Of a stretch of DNA of 36,747 nucleotides, positions 12,220-21,712 are shown one piece after another. Origin of the DNA: Gammaproteobacteria bacterium (lineage in GTDB: Bacteria > Pseudomonadota > Gammaproteobacteria > Pseudomonadales > Azotimanducaceae); contig JAADHW010000164.1 in NCBI GenBank assembly GCA_013151695.1, positions 1 through 36,747 on the forward strand. The letters are read 5' to 3'. Made by a program: the position numbers and the translations under genes. Positions within the stretch are counted from its first letter, which is position 1. Every line of letters starts with the position of its first letter. The notes below the pieces were generated by a model that had not been told where the DNA came from, searched no databases, and was given only the letters and a program-made list of their open reading frames with translations.

Positions 12220-12687
12220 CTAACCTTTATCAAATGTCGGAACAACACGTGCCCGAGCAATGTTTTCAATAGGCAGCACATACTCATTGTCATCAATTTG
12301 CACAACCACACTCGAATCTTGTATGTCTACCAGCAGTCCGCTAAATTTCTTTCGGTCCTCGAAAGGAAAATTCAGTCGTACATCCACCTGTTCGCCAATA
12401 CTCGCTTGGTACTGACTCTCTTTAAATAGAATTCGGTCTAATCCGGGAGAGGAAACTTCAAGTGTATATGCACTCTCAATAGACTCTTCGACATCCAATA
12501 TGTCGCTCACATGCCTACTTACTGCCGCACAATCGTCAACTTCGATGCCTTCTTCGCTATCAATGTATAGACGCAATTTACTGTGCTTGCCTTGATTCAA
12601 ATACTCTACACCCCAGATGTTGTAGCCGAGCGATTGGACCGTTGGCGCTAGTAGTTCTTCGACCTCTGTTTCCTTTCTATTCAACAA
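12220..12687 (-). CDS. rimP: Ribosome maturation factor RimP
   Basis: 155 aa; [18 protein letters not shown] and [18 protein letters not shown]; directly upstream of nusA. Confidence 0.94.
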   Translation of the reverse strand: MLNRKETEVEELLAPTVQSLGYNIWGVEYLNQGKHSKLRLYIDSEEGIEVDDCAAVSRHVSDILDVEESIESAYTLEVSSPGLDRILFKESQYQASIGEQVDVRLNFPFEDRKKFSGLLVDIQDSSVVVQIDDNEYVLPIENIARARVVPTFDKG

Positions 12688-12763
12688 TTCAGCTCAATAA
12701 ATTAAACCCTTAAAGCGCACAACCTCTAGGCGCTCACATTTGTCCCGCAAAAAAATTTGGCAC

Positions 12764-12784
12764 AAAAAATGGGCCTTACGCCCA
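12764..12784 (-). terminator. Putative intrinsic terminator/attenuator between tRNA-fMet and rimP
   Basis: Minus strand reads TGGGC-GTAAG-GCCCA followed by TTTTTT. Confidence 0.5.
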
Positions 12785-12859
12785 CCTTCTTTGACTCCTT
12801 CACGTACTACATTTTTCAATGTTGGAGCCCACTACACGAGTCATGTGCAAGAACCACAA

Positions 12860-12875
12860 AGCCTCTATCGAGGCT
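12860..12875 (-). terminator. Putative terminator hairpin just downstream of tRNA-fMet
   Basis: Minus strand reads AGCCTC-GATA-GAGGCT followed by TTTGTGGTT, 9 nt after the tRNA CCA end. Confidence 0.5.
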
Positions 12876-12883
12876 CTTCTGCT

Positions 12884-12960
<77 letters not shown>

Positions 12961-12975
12961 TCAGCAAGGAGGCGG

Positions 12976-13004
12976 AGTATAGGGATCGAGACATCGACCT
13001 GCAA
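12976..13004 (-). promoter_or_regulatory. Putative sigma70 promoter for tRNA-fMet (rimP-nusA leader)
   Basis: Minus strand TTGCAG-N17-TATACT followed by a GC-rich CCGCC discriminator, 16 nt upstream of the tRNA 5' end. Confidence 0.6.
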
Positions 13005-13070
13005 GCCTATAAAACAGGTAGATTCAGATCTATCGTGTCTGTTGTTTCGTCTATTACGTCAAGACAAGGT

Positions 13071-13157
13071 TGGTGCCGAAGGCGAGACTCGAACTCGCAC
13101 GAGCATAAGCCCACTACCCCCTCAAGGTAGCGTGTCTACCAATTTCACCACTTCGGC
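13071..13157 (-). tRNA. leuU: tRNA-Leu (GAG)
   Basis: 87 nt including encoded CCA. Acceptor GCCGAAG/CTTCGGC, anticodon loop CTTGAGG, long variable arm; adjacent to secG. Confidence 0.94.
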
Positions 13158-13194
13158 ATGTATACATGCGGTACTTATATAACCTAGCTAGCAT

Positions 13195-13599
13195 CTAGAG
13201 TTCTGGTATATCTTCCACAACATCTGTTTCGGAAGCTGGCGTTGACGGAATGTCGCCATCAAAATTGAGCGAATCTACAGTGCCTGGGATGTCCGTCAAT
13301 TCACTGGAAGGCACCTGCTGTTCAATTTGAGGGATCCCCAAATCGCTGACCGTGCCCGCTTTTTCCTTAGCAATGTACGCCAGAGCAAAGGCAATGACGA
13401 AGAAAGCTACCGCCAGCCAGGAAGTCGCGCTGGTTAAGAACGAACCAGAGCCAACACTACCAAACATTGTACTTGAGGAACCACTGCCAAAGGCAGCCCC
13501 AACATCTGCACCTTTACCTTGCTGCATCAGAACCAATATCGTCAACACCAACGCATCGGTGACGAGAAGTGCTAACAACACGATTTCAATAGTCGACAT
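13195..13599 (-). CDS. secG: Preprotein translocase subunit SecG
   Basis: LLVTDALVLTILVLMQQGKGADVGAAFGSGSSSTMFGSVGSGSFLTSAT; two hydrophobic segments and a Pro/Thr/Ser-rich tail. Confidence 0.95.
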   Translation of the reverse strand: MSTIEIVLLALLVTDALVLTILVLMQQGKGADVGAAFGSGSSSTMFGSVGSGSFLTSATSWLAVAFFVIAFALAYIAKEKAGTVSDLGIPQIEQQVPSSELTDIPGTVDSLNFDGDIPSTPASETDVVEDIPEL

Positions 13600-13642
13600 C
13601 TTAAAATTAACCTACTTCTTTTCGTTTAAAAAACCGCTGATT

Positions 13643-14398
13643 TCAATCTGCGGTGGCGGCCATTCCTGCTATCGCGATGATGGCGGAAAATTTTTCCGCA
13701 TCTAAAGACGCACCTCCAACCAAACCTCCATCTACGTCTTCTTCTGCAAACAGAGCGGCTGCATTATCAGGACTTACGCTGCCACCGTACAAAATACGCA
13801 TCTGCGAAGCTACCACTTCATCTACATGTGCCACCTTATCGCGGATAAAGGCGTGCATCTCTTGGGCTTGTTGCGGGCTTGCGGTACGACCAGTACCTAT
13901 CGCCCAAACTGGCTCATAAGCAATTGCACCGCGCGCCAACTGCGCCACATCTAAGCGGTCAAGTACCGCTTCGAGTTGTCGCTCTACAACTGCAATTTCA
14001 TGCCCTGCGTCACGTTCCGCCAAAGACTCACCCACACATATAATGGGATGCAGCCCGCCTCTCACTGCCGCAGCGGCCTTAGTGGCCACCAAATCATCCA
14101 TTTCGCCCTGATCAATTCGTCGTTCAGAATGTCCCACGATTGCCCAAGCGCCCCCAACTTCGAAAACCATTTCGGCTGCCACTTCGCCTGTATGAGGTCC
14201 TGTTGCACTGATGCCAATGTCTTGAGCGCCACAATATATCGACATAGGCAGACTGCTAGCCATCGCCTGCAAGTAAACAACAGGAGGTAAAATCACCACA
14301 TCCACGTTGTCTACCGGCGAGAAATCTGTGACAAAGTCCTGAATATGCGTGAGTGACCCATGCATTTTCCAATTTGCCGCAACCAAGCTTCGACGCAT
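13643..14398 (-). CDS. tpiA: Triose-phosphate isomerase
   Basis: MRRSLVAANWKMHGS, IVGHSERR, AIAYEPVWAIGTGRTASPQQAQEMHAFIR, LYGGSVSPDNA, VDGGLVGGASLDAEKF. Confidence 0.96.
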   Translation of the reverse strand: MRRSLVAANWKMHGSLTHIQDFVTDFSPVDNVDVVILPPVVYLQAMASSLPMSIYCGAQDIGISATGPHTGEVAAEMVFEVGGAWAIVGHSERRIDQGEMDDLVATKAAAAVRGGLHPIICVGESLAERDAGHEIAVVERQLEAVLDRLDVAQLARGAIAYEPVWAIGTGRTASPQQAQEMHAFIRDKVAHVDEVVASQMRILYGGSVSPDNAAALFAEEDVDGGLVGGASLDAEKFSAIIAIAGMAATAD

Positions 14399-14448
14399 CT
14401 ACAAAAACCTTCGTCTTTGAGGGCGCGCAATGGTATACGGTTGTGCGG

Positions 14449-15813
14449 TTATTTGCCAAGTCTCTCGCCGGCGGGAGCCCGACCAGATTTTAGCCGCGGA
14501 TCTAAATCTCTTGGCTGCGCCAATACCATGCCAACCAGTAACAACACCACTAGTGCGCCTAAACACCCCATCGCGGCGGAGGAAAATGAACCAATCTGTT
14601 CATTGGCGACACTGAATAGCAACGGTCCAATCGCGCTGGCAAATACTGTCAGCGAGGTATTCAGGCCACTGATCTCGCCTAAATGAAGGACGCCATAGTG
14701 GCGCACGAAGACCAGATTCGAAAGCACCCCCCAAAGACCGCCGCCGGCACCAAAGCCAACAACTAACAACCAGTAGCCCAATTGCGATTGTAGTTGCGTG
14801 AGCCCGTAGGCGCCGACAATAAAGGCCGCCAACATGGCCAGCAAAAATGGTTTGAGACGCAGGTAATCTGAAGCTGTACTGGCCAGCAAGTTAACCGACA
14901 GAGCTACAATTGCCTGAGGCAAAAAGTATCCGAATGCCTCTTCGCGCGAGCGCCCAGCCTCGCCAAAAATTGCCACAATGTGGAACGTCACCGCAGTTCC
15001 GAACATGGCGTGCATTGATAGCGCGCTGGCATACATCCAAAACACGGGGTCTCGGCGCACCTGGGCAACCCCAACATCGTGCTCAGTCAATGGCTGGTGG
15101 GCTGATGAAGACACCGGCGGCTCACCATCTGCGCGTAAATTACACTGGCTGGGATGGTCCCGCACAAACACCAACACAATCAGGGAGAAAACCAGACCCA
15201 CTACCACGGCCATAATCCACAATGCGCCTCGCCAGCCAAAGTCATCGATCATCAACGCGAGCAGCAAAGGTGCCAACGAAAAGCCGAGGGAAACAAACAC
15301 ACCGCGAAAGCCCGCCACCAAACCTCGGCGTTTTTCAAACCAAACCAAGAGTAAATTTCTGCTGGCACTGGTCAGCACCCCCTGCCCGGCAAAACGCACG
15401 CCGAAGTAACCGATCAAGATTAAGGGGAAACTCACCCAAGCCATCGACAAACCCAGCCAGGTAGAGATTGCACCAGCAACAATGTCTAGGGTGCTAATCA
15501 CCGTAAGGGTAATACCCAACAATACAGCCGACCCTAACAACATGACACGTGCGCCATAGTGGTCATACCAACGCCCAGCACGAGTGAGCAATAAGGCACT
15601 GCCGATGGTGCCAAATAAATAGGCGGCGGAAAGCTCGGTTCTGGTGAGTTCAAAAACTTCTATGAACTCCTCAGCAAATACAGCCATCCCCATGGTCTGA
15701 CCTGGGACACTCAACAAGAATCCCAACGTAGATAGGACTGCAATCACCCAACCGTAAAAGAAGGGCACTCGTCCAGCCGAAAATGGCCAGTCAGTTTTTA
15801 GTTTATTGAACAT
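14449..15813 (-). CDS. Major facilitator superfamily transporter (substrate unknown)
   Basis: 454 aa polytopic protein with about 12 hydrophobic segments; RAGRWYDHYGARVMLLGSAVLLG resembles the MFS loop 2-3 motif. Confidence 0.85.
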   Translation of the reverse strand: MFNKLKTDWPFSAGRVPFFYGWVIAVLSTLGFLLSVPGQTMGMAVFAEEFIEVFELTRTELSAAYLFGTIGSALLLTRAGRWYDHYGARVMLLGSAVLLGITLTVISTLDIVAGAISTWLGLSMAWVSFPLILIGYFGVRFAGQGVLTSASRNLLLVWFEKRRGLVAGFRGVFVSLGFSLAPLLLALMIDDFGWRGALWIMAVVVGLVFSLIVLVFVRDHPSQCNLRADGEPPVSSSAHQPLTEHDVGVAQVRRDPVFWMYASALSMHAMFGTAVTFHIVAIFGEAGRSREEAFGYFLPQAIVALSVNLLASTASDYLRLKPFLLAMLAAFIVGAYGLTQLQSQLGYWLLVVGFGAGGGLWGVLSNLVFVRHYGVLHLGEISGLNTSLTVFASAIGPLLFSVANEQIGSFSSAAMGCLGALVVLLLVGMVLAQPRDLDPRLKSGRAPAGERLGK

Positions 15814-15858
15814 AACAAAACGCAGCGGTTGTCATACCGCGTCAGAAGCAAATATTAA

Positions 15859-17211
15859 TCAGTTTTGGCTTTGAGCCACCACGGCAAGTTCATTAGCGAT
15901 TTGACGAACTTCGTCACTGTCCTCGCCTTCCACCATGACCCTCAACAATGGCTCTGTACCTGATGGCCGCACCAGGACTCTGCCACGATCGGCCAGAACG
16001 TTTTGTTTAGCCGACACTGCATTTTTTAGAACTTCACATGCCGCCACCAAACTTGGGTCTTTCACCTTCACGTTAATCATTACCTGTGGCAGCTTGCTGA
16101 CACCTTCCACCAACTCACTGATAGTCTTGTTCAGCTCAACAACAGGCACCAATGCTTGCAACGCCGCAACAATGGCGTCACCGGTACTGAGAAGATCTAG
16201 GCAAAGGATATGACCCGAAGCTTCACCCCCTAACGACCACCCTTGGTTGTGTAATAGCTCGGTGACATTGCGATCACCCACCGACGCTCTAAGAAAGGCA
16301 ATGCCTGCAGCAGAAAAAGCTTTCTCTATGCCAAAGTTAGTCATAACAGTGCCAACCACACCACCGCCTAGGGTTCCTTTTGATTGTCGATAGGTGGCAA
16401 TTATGTAGAGAATTTCATCTCCATCTATCAAGTTACCTTGAGCATCAACCATAACCACGCGGTCACCATCGCCGTCAAAAGCGATACCCACATCTGCGCG
16501 AACCTCGATCACTTTTTCCTGCAAAGTCTCCGGCGAAGTTGAACCGCAACCTTCGTTGATATTAACCCCGTTAGGCTCTGCGCCAAGCACAATCACATCT
16601 GCACCCAACTCTTCAAATACACGAGGCGCAACATGATAGGTTGCACCATTTGCACAATCCAAAACAATGCGCATGCCGCGCAAAGAGAACCCCCGCGCTA
16701 CAGTAGCCTTACAAAATTCTATGTATCTGCCTGCCGCGTCCGAAATACGCGACGCACGACCTAGACGTTCTGAGTCTACACAAGCCATCGATTGTTCCAG
16801 TTGGGCTTCGATTTCCAACTCCACTTCATCAGCTAACTTGTTACCTTGGCCATCAAAGAACTTAATGCCATTATCATAATAAGGATTGTGCGAAGCACTG
16901 ATCACAATACCGGCATCTGCACGCAGAGTTCGTGTTAAGTACGCGATAGCAGGAGTTGGCATTGGACCCAACAAGCTAACGTCAGCACCCGCCGCTGCCA
17001 AGCCCGATTCTAGTACGGACTCCAACATGTAGCCTGATATGCGGGTATCCTTACCGATAATAATATGCGCTGGTGCATTTCCTTGGTTAACACCACGATT
17101 GGCAAAGACCGTACCCACCGCCCAACCCAAGCGCAAACAGAACTCTGGGTTTATCGGATACTGACCAACACGACCGCGAATGCCATCTGTTCCAAAATAT
17201 TTCCTGCTCAT
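15859..17211 (-). CDS. glmM: Phosphoglucosamine mutase
   Basis: [20 protein letters not shown], active-site [46 protein letters not shown]. Start trimmed from 17238. Confidence 0.96.
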   Translation of the reverse strand: MSRKYFGTDGIRGRVGQYPINPEFCLRLGWAVGTVFANRGVNQGNAPAHIIIGKDTRISGYMLESVLESGLAAAGADVSLLGPMPTPAIAYLTRTLRADAGIVISASHNPYYDNGIKFFDGQGNKLADEVELEIEAQLEQSMACVDSERLGRASRISDAAGRYIEFCKATVARGFSLRGMRIVLDCANGATYHVAPRVFEELGADVIVLGAEPNGVNINEGCGSTSPETLQEKVIEVRADVGIAFDGDGDRVVMVDAQGNLIDGDEILYIIATYRQSKGTLGGGVVGTVMTNFGIEKAFSAAGIAFLRASVGDRNVTELLHNQGWSLGGEASGHILCLDLLSTGDAIVAALQALVPVVELNKTISELVEGVSKLPQVMINVKVKDPSLVAACEVLKNAVSAKQNVLADRGRVLVRPSGTEPLLRVMVEGEDSDEVRQIANELAVVAQSQN

Positions 17212-17221
17212 GACATTCGTC

Positions 17222-18070
17222 TCACCTTTCAAATTCAATTAGGGCGCGATGTAACTTAAGAGCATCAACAGTCTGCGCAACATCGTGGACTCTAACCATG
17301 TCAGCACCACGCTCCACCGCCATCAGCGCAGCAGCAACACTTATCGATTGGCGGTGATTAACGTTTCGACCACTTATCTTACCCAACATACTCTTGCGAG
17401 AGAGGCCTGCGAGTAACGGCGCATTGTGTATTCTTAAATTCGCCAATTCACTCAGCAAGGCCAAATTGTGACTCATGGTTTTGCCAAAACCAAAGCCCGG
17501 GTCTAACATTAAATGATTCAGACCAATGCCTTGTTGTGTACACGCCTCCATTCTAGCGCACATATACCCTCGTACATTGTCCACGACGCTGGTATATCTC
17601 GGCGCATCTTGCATATCTGCGGGCACACCTTGCATATGCATGAGCACAAATGCTACACCACTAGAAGCCACCAGCGATAACATCTGCGGGTCAGCGCCAG
17701 CCGAAACATCGTTCACCATGCGCGCGCCGGCAGCAACGGCTTGTTGGGCCACTTGTGCACGCCGCGTATCTATGGAAACCACAACACCAAGGGAAACTAT
17801 ATTGCATATCACCGGCATCACTCGGTCGAGCTCCTCCTGCACGCTGACAGGGCTCGCCCCAGGCCGCGTAGATTCGCCACCCACATCTAGAACAGCAGCA
17901 CCTTCCTCAACCATGCTGCCTGCAGCATCAACAATTGCTTGTTGATTAGCATGTGGACCTTCATAAAAGAGTCCACCGTCAGAAAATGAATCGGGCGTGA
18001 TATTTAACACCCCCATAACAAGAGGGTGGGTGAAGGTCAGGAGTTTATCGGCACAGCTAAGCTGGCGCAT
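17222..18070 (-). CDS. folP: Dihydropteroate synthase
   Basis: [57 protein letters not shown]. Confidence 0.96.
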   Translation of the reverse strand: MRQLSCADKLLTFTHPLVMGVLNITPDSFSDGGLFYEGPHANQQAIVDAAGSMVEEGAAVLDVGGESTRPGASPVSVQEELDRVMPVICNIVSLGVVVSIDTRRAQVAQQAVAAGARMVNDVSAGADPQMLSLVASSGVAFVLMHMQGVPADMQDAPRYTSVVDNVRGYMCARMEACTQQGIGLNHLMLDPGFGFGKTMSHNLALLSELANLRIHNAPLLAGLSRKSMLGKISGRNVNHRQSISVAAALMAVERGADMVRVHDVAQTVDALKLHRALIEFER

Positions 18071-18079
18071 CAGCGCAGC

Positions 18080-19969
18080 TTAGGTTTCTTCAGCAGGACC
18101 ACCAATTGGTGACTCTGGATTAGATGAATCAGATCCAGAACTAGGGGACGATGGTTCCACAGGAAGCCGCGGTTTTGCCCCGGCCATGATGTCATCTAAC
18201 TGATCTGCCGATAACGTTTCATACTCCATCAGCGCGTCAGCCATGCCATGCAATTTGTCGATATTATCTTCGAGAAGTTGTTTTGCCTTGTTGTAACACT
18301 CATCAACAATACGCCTAACTTCTTGATCAATTTCCATCGAAGTAGCATCTGACAACTTCCGATGAGAACTACCTGCAGACATACCCAAAAATACTTCGCC
18401 GTCATCTTCGTCATACATGATAGGACCCAACTTCTCAGACAAACCCCATTTTGTAACCATATTGCGAGCTAGCTGGCTGGCTCGCTCAATATCATTTGAA
18501 GCGCCCGTAGTAACGTAGTCACCGCCGAGTATAATTTCCTCGGCAATACGCCCTCCAAATAGGCTGCAGATCTGTGATTTAATGCCTTGTCTACTCAAGC
18601 TGTAACGATCTTCTTCTGGAAGGAACATGGTTAAACCGAGGGCTCGTCCACGAGGAATGATGGTGACTTTGTAAACTGGGTCGTGGTCTGGCATCAAACG
18701 GCCAACAATGGCGTGACCCGCTTCATGATAAGCCGTGTTGCGCTTCTCTTTTTCAGACATCACCATAGATTTGCGCTCTGCGCCCATCATGATTTTGTCC
18801 TTAGCGTTGTCAAAATCTGACATCTCAACTAAGCGTTTGTTGGATCTCGCCGCAAATAGCGCGGCTTCATTCACCAAGTTGGCTAAATCTGCACCCGAAA
18901 ACATCGGCGTACCACGAGCGATGATGCTGGCTTCTACATCATCAGACAACGGTACTTTGCGCATGTGCACTTTTAGAATTTGTTCTCGGCCACGAATATC
19001 AGGCAACCCGACAACAACTTGGCGATCAAATCTTCCGGGACGAAGCAGCGCCGGGTCTAATACATCAGGGCGGTTAGTTGCGGCAACGACGATAACTCCG
19101 TCGTTGGCTTCAAAACCATCCATTTCAACCAACAACTGGTTCAGAGTTTGTTCACGCTCATCATGCCCACCACCCAGGCCAGCACCGCGATGGCGCCCCA
19201 CAGCATCTATTTCATCAATGAAAATTATGCACGGCGCCTGCTTCTTTGCTTGCTCGAACATGTCGCGCACTCGAGAAGCACCCACACCAACAAACATTTC
19301 AACAAAATCTGACCCTGAGATAGAGAAAAACGGTACTTTGGCTTCACCGGCGATGGCTCTGGCCAGCAACGTTTTGCCGGTGCCAGGTTGACCAACCATG
19401 AGAATGCCACGAGGAATATGGCCTCCTAAGCGTTGAAATTTGCCCGGATCACGCAAAAACTCCACCAGTTCTTGTACTTCCTCTTTGGCTTCATCCACAC
19501 CTGCCACATCTGCGAAGGTTGTTTTGATTTGGTCTTCCGAGAGCAGGCGGGCTTTGCTGCGACCAAAAGCCATAGGGCCACCGCGGCCACCGCCGCCACC
19601 TTGCATTTGGCGCATGAAAAACATGAAGACAGCGATGATAATTAGAATTGGAAAACTGGCGATGAGAATTTGGGTGAGGATACTCTGCCGTTCCGGCTCT
19701 TCAAATTTCACATCAACATTGTTTGATATCAGTTCGTCTTGCAGCTTCTGATCATTTTTTGACCAAATCACCACATAACGATTATCCGCTTTATCTTGGG
19801 CGTATATTTTATCACCCTGAATAGCCACTTCGCGTATCTGGCCATTGTCGACGGCCTTAACAAAGTCGGAATAGGACATTGGGTCTTGCTTGGGTTCCAC
19901 GCTGAAATTTTGGAACACGGTGAGTAAGACTGCGGCAATAATCAGCCAGAGTAGTAAATTCTTTCCCAT
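18080..19969 (-). CDS. ftsH: ATP-dependent zinc metalloprotease FtsH
   Basis: Two N-terminal TM segments, Walker [12 protein letters not shown], zinc site [12 protein letters not shown] at 19969 (MGKNLLLW) preferred over the upstream TTG. Confidence 0.96.
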   Translation of the reverse strand: MGKNLLLWLIIAAVLLTVFQNFSVEPKQDPMSYSDFVKAVDNGQIREVAIQGDKIYAQDKADNRYVVIWSKNDQKLQDELISNNVDVKFEEPERQSILTQILIASFPILIIIAVFMFFMRQMQGGGGGRGGPMAFGRSKARLLSEDQIKTTFADVAGVDEAKEEVQELVEFLRDPGKFQRLGGHIPRGILMVGQPGTGKTLLARAIAGEAKVPFFSISGSDFVEMFVGVGASRVRDMFEQAKKQAPCIIFIDEIDAVGRHRGAGLGGGHDEREQTLNQLLVEMDGFEANDGVIVVAATNRPDVLDPALLRPGRFDRQVVVGLPDIRGREQILKVHMRKVPLSDDVEASIIARGTPMFSGADLANLVNEAALFAARSNKRLVEMSDFDNAKDKIMMGAERKSMVMSEKEKRNTAYHEAGHAIVGRLMPDHDPVYKVTIIPRGRALGLTMFLPEEDRYSLSRQGIKSQICSLFGGRIAEEIILGGDYVTTGASNDIERASQLARNMVTKWGLSEKLGPIMYDEDDGEVFLGMSAGSSHRKLSDATSMEIDQEVRRIVDECYNKAKQLLEDNIDKLHGMADALMEYETLSADQLDDIMAGAKPRLPVEPSSPSSGSDSSNPESPIGGPAEET

Positions 19970-20099
19970 ATCAGACAAGGGACATACCTCTATAGTAGCG
20001 AGTCGAATAATAGCGGGTCGAATCCATTTCCAAAAGGACTACTACCCGGGTTTTAGGCAGCAAAATTGCCTAATAAAGTTTCAAGTGTCTTCACATACA

Positions 20100-20816
20100 C
20101 TATAGACGGGCTAGCCTACACCAATCTATCGACACCGTCCTCATAGCTAAAAACTGTGAGGTGCAAATCAATCCGCCTCTCGATTCAGCGGCCTTATAAC
20201 CTTGAGCGACCACAAACACCTCTCGGGAGTCTGGTCGCGACGCCTTGGGTTTAGTCAAAACGGCTTTTGCGAATACCTTTCGTAGCCCGTTCACCCAAGC
20301 ATCTAGACCTTCGCCTTGAAATGCCTTCAAAGCCAGAGCACCACCGGGTTTCATCCACCGATGGCAGGCTTGTAGCGCAATATCAGCTAAGTCCATGCTA
20401 CGCGCTTGATCGACGGCACGTATCCCCGATATATTGGGGGCCATATCCGACAAAACAAGGTCCAGCGGATGATTTTCCAGGGCGGCTGTAATTTGTTCGT
20501 CTACCTCGCGATTTCCGGCCAGACCTGCTATCACCACGGTGCGAGCCCCGGCTGTAATGGCCAGTGGATCCACCGCAATCAACAACCCTTTAGAGACCTT
20601 ATCTTCCAAATAGTTCGTCCACCCACCTGGCGCCGCGCCCAATTCTAATACTCGAGATTGGGCCTTGATGAGACGATATCTCTGATCAATTTGCAGCAAC
20701 TTGTAGTGGGCTCTCGAAACTTGGCCTTTTGCATGCGCCTGGCGCACAAAATAATCCCGCTGTTGACGCTGTAACCAGCGAGAACTCGACTTACTACGTT
20801 TTGATTTCCCAGACAT
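20100..20816 (-). CDS. rlmE: 23S rRNA (uridine2552-2'-O) methyltransferase RlmE (FtsJ)
   Basis: SSSRWLQRQQRDYFVRQAHAKGQVSRAHYKL, VLELGAAPGGWTNYL, VLSDMAPNISG. ATG at 20816 likely. Confidence 0.94.
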   Translation of the reverse strand: MSGKSKRSKSSSRWLQRQQRDYFVRQAHAKGQVSRAHYKLLQIDQRYRLIKAQSRVLELGAAPGGWTNYLEDKVSKGLLIAVDPLAITAGARTVVIAGLAGNREVDEQITAALENHPLDLVLSDMAPNISGIRAVDQARSMDLADIALQACHRWMKPGGALALKAFQGEGLDAWVNGLRKVFAKAVLTKPKASRPDSREVFVVAQGYKAAESRGGLICTSQFLAMRTVSIDWCRLARL

Positions 20817-20833
20817 ATGCGTAGAATACCCCA

Positions 20834-21142
20834 ATGACTCTTACTAGCAGCGAAAAAAAGCCACTCCGACAAATTGCCCATCATTTACAAGCGGTGGTCA
20901 GCATAGGCGAGCAAGGCTTGAGCGCAGGCGTGGTTGCAGAAACTCAGCGCGCACTAAGCGATCACGAACTGATTAAGGTTAAGTTGGGAATCGCCGACCG
21001 GCAGCTACGAAATGAGTGCGCAGACGAACTCGCGAAACTGTGTCAGGCCAATGTGGTGCAATGTATTGGTAAGGTCGCAGTGCTGTATCGAGCAAGTCCG
21101 AAAGCCAATCCGAAGCTTTCAAATATCAATCGGTATTCCTAG
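20834..21142 (+). CDS. yhbY: YhbY-type CRM-domain RNA-binding protein
   Basis: 102 aa; LRQIAHHLQAVVSIGEQGLSAGVVAETQRALSDHELIKVKLG, IGKVAVLYR; divergent from rlmE as in relatives. Confidence 0.93.
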   Translation: MTLTSSEKKPLRQIAHHLQAVVSIGEQGLSAGVVAETQRALSDHELIKVKLGIADRQLRNECADELAKLCQANVVQCIGKVAVLYRASPKANPKLSNINRYS

Positions 21143-21158
21143 GGACTATTGAGTGCAA

Positions 21159-21635
21159 CTAGACGACGTACTTAACGTCGGAGATCTCATATTCTTTATC
21201 TCCCCCTGGAGTGCTGACCATCACAACATCACCAACAGATTTAGCAATCAACGCGCGCGCAATAGGACTCATGACAGAAATCTTACCCGCCTTTAAATCT
21301 GCCTCATCTTCACCCACTATTTTGTAAGTGACGCTCTCATCGGTGTCCACATCTAACATGGAAACCGTGGCGGCAAATATAACTTTGTCGCCGGGTGGGA
21401 TCTTCGAAATGTCGATGATTTGAGCATCGGCCAGCTTACCTTCAATATCTTGAATGCGACCCTCGTTAAACCCTTGCTGCTCACGTGCGGCATGGTATTC
21501 GGCGTTCTCCTTGAGGTCACCATGCTTGCGAGCTTCGGAGATCGCTTGGGTGATTTCTTGGCGCAAACCCGTCTTACGATGGGCCAGTTCTGTTCTGAGG
21601 CTTTCAGCACCCGAAACGGTCATTGGTACTGGCAT
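21159..21635 (-). CDS. greA: Transcription elongation factor GreA
   Basis: [68 protein letters not shown]. Confidence 0.96.
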   Translation of the reverse strand: MPVPMTVSGAESLRTELAHRKTGLRQEITQAISEARKHGDLKENAEYHAAREQQGFNEGRIQDIEGKLADAQIIDISKIPPGDKVIFAATVSMLDVDTDESVTYKIVGEDEADLKAGKISVMSPIARALIAKSVGDVVMVSTPGGDKEYEISDVKYVV

Positions 21636-21712
21636 AGGCTTTCACCCTCTATTTGGTTTGGACTGCTCGCGCGGAGTATGTTGCGCGACAGACCTAGGAA
21701 TTCAATTTGATA

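Noticed and set aside
13156-13169. GCATGTATACATGC perfect palindrome at the tRNA-Leu 5' end
   Set aside because: Noted, but short and overlapping the mature tRNA end; no evidence it is more than a precursor-leader hairpin or coincidence.
18735-19391. 218 aa plus-strand ORF opposite ftsH
   Set aside because: Entirely antisense to ftsH; no family motifs.
19996-20025. Imperfect 15 bp direct repeat (TAGCGAGTCGAATAA TAGCGGGTCGAATCC) upstream of ftsH
   Set aside because: Only two copies with mismatches; insufficient to argue for a regulatory array.
20053-20073. TTAGGCA...TGCCTAA hairpin between rlmE and ftsH
   Set aside because: A real 7 bp inverted repeat, but with no U-tract on either strand; too little to assign as terminator or riboswitch.
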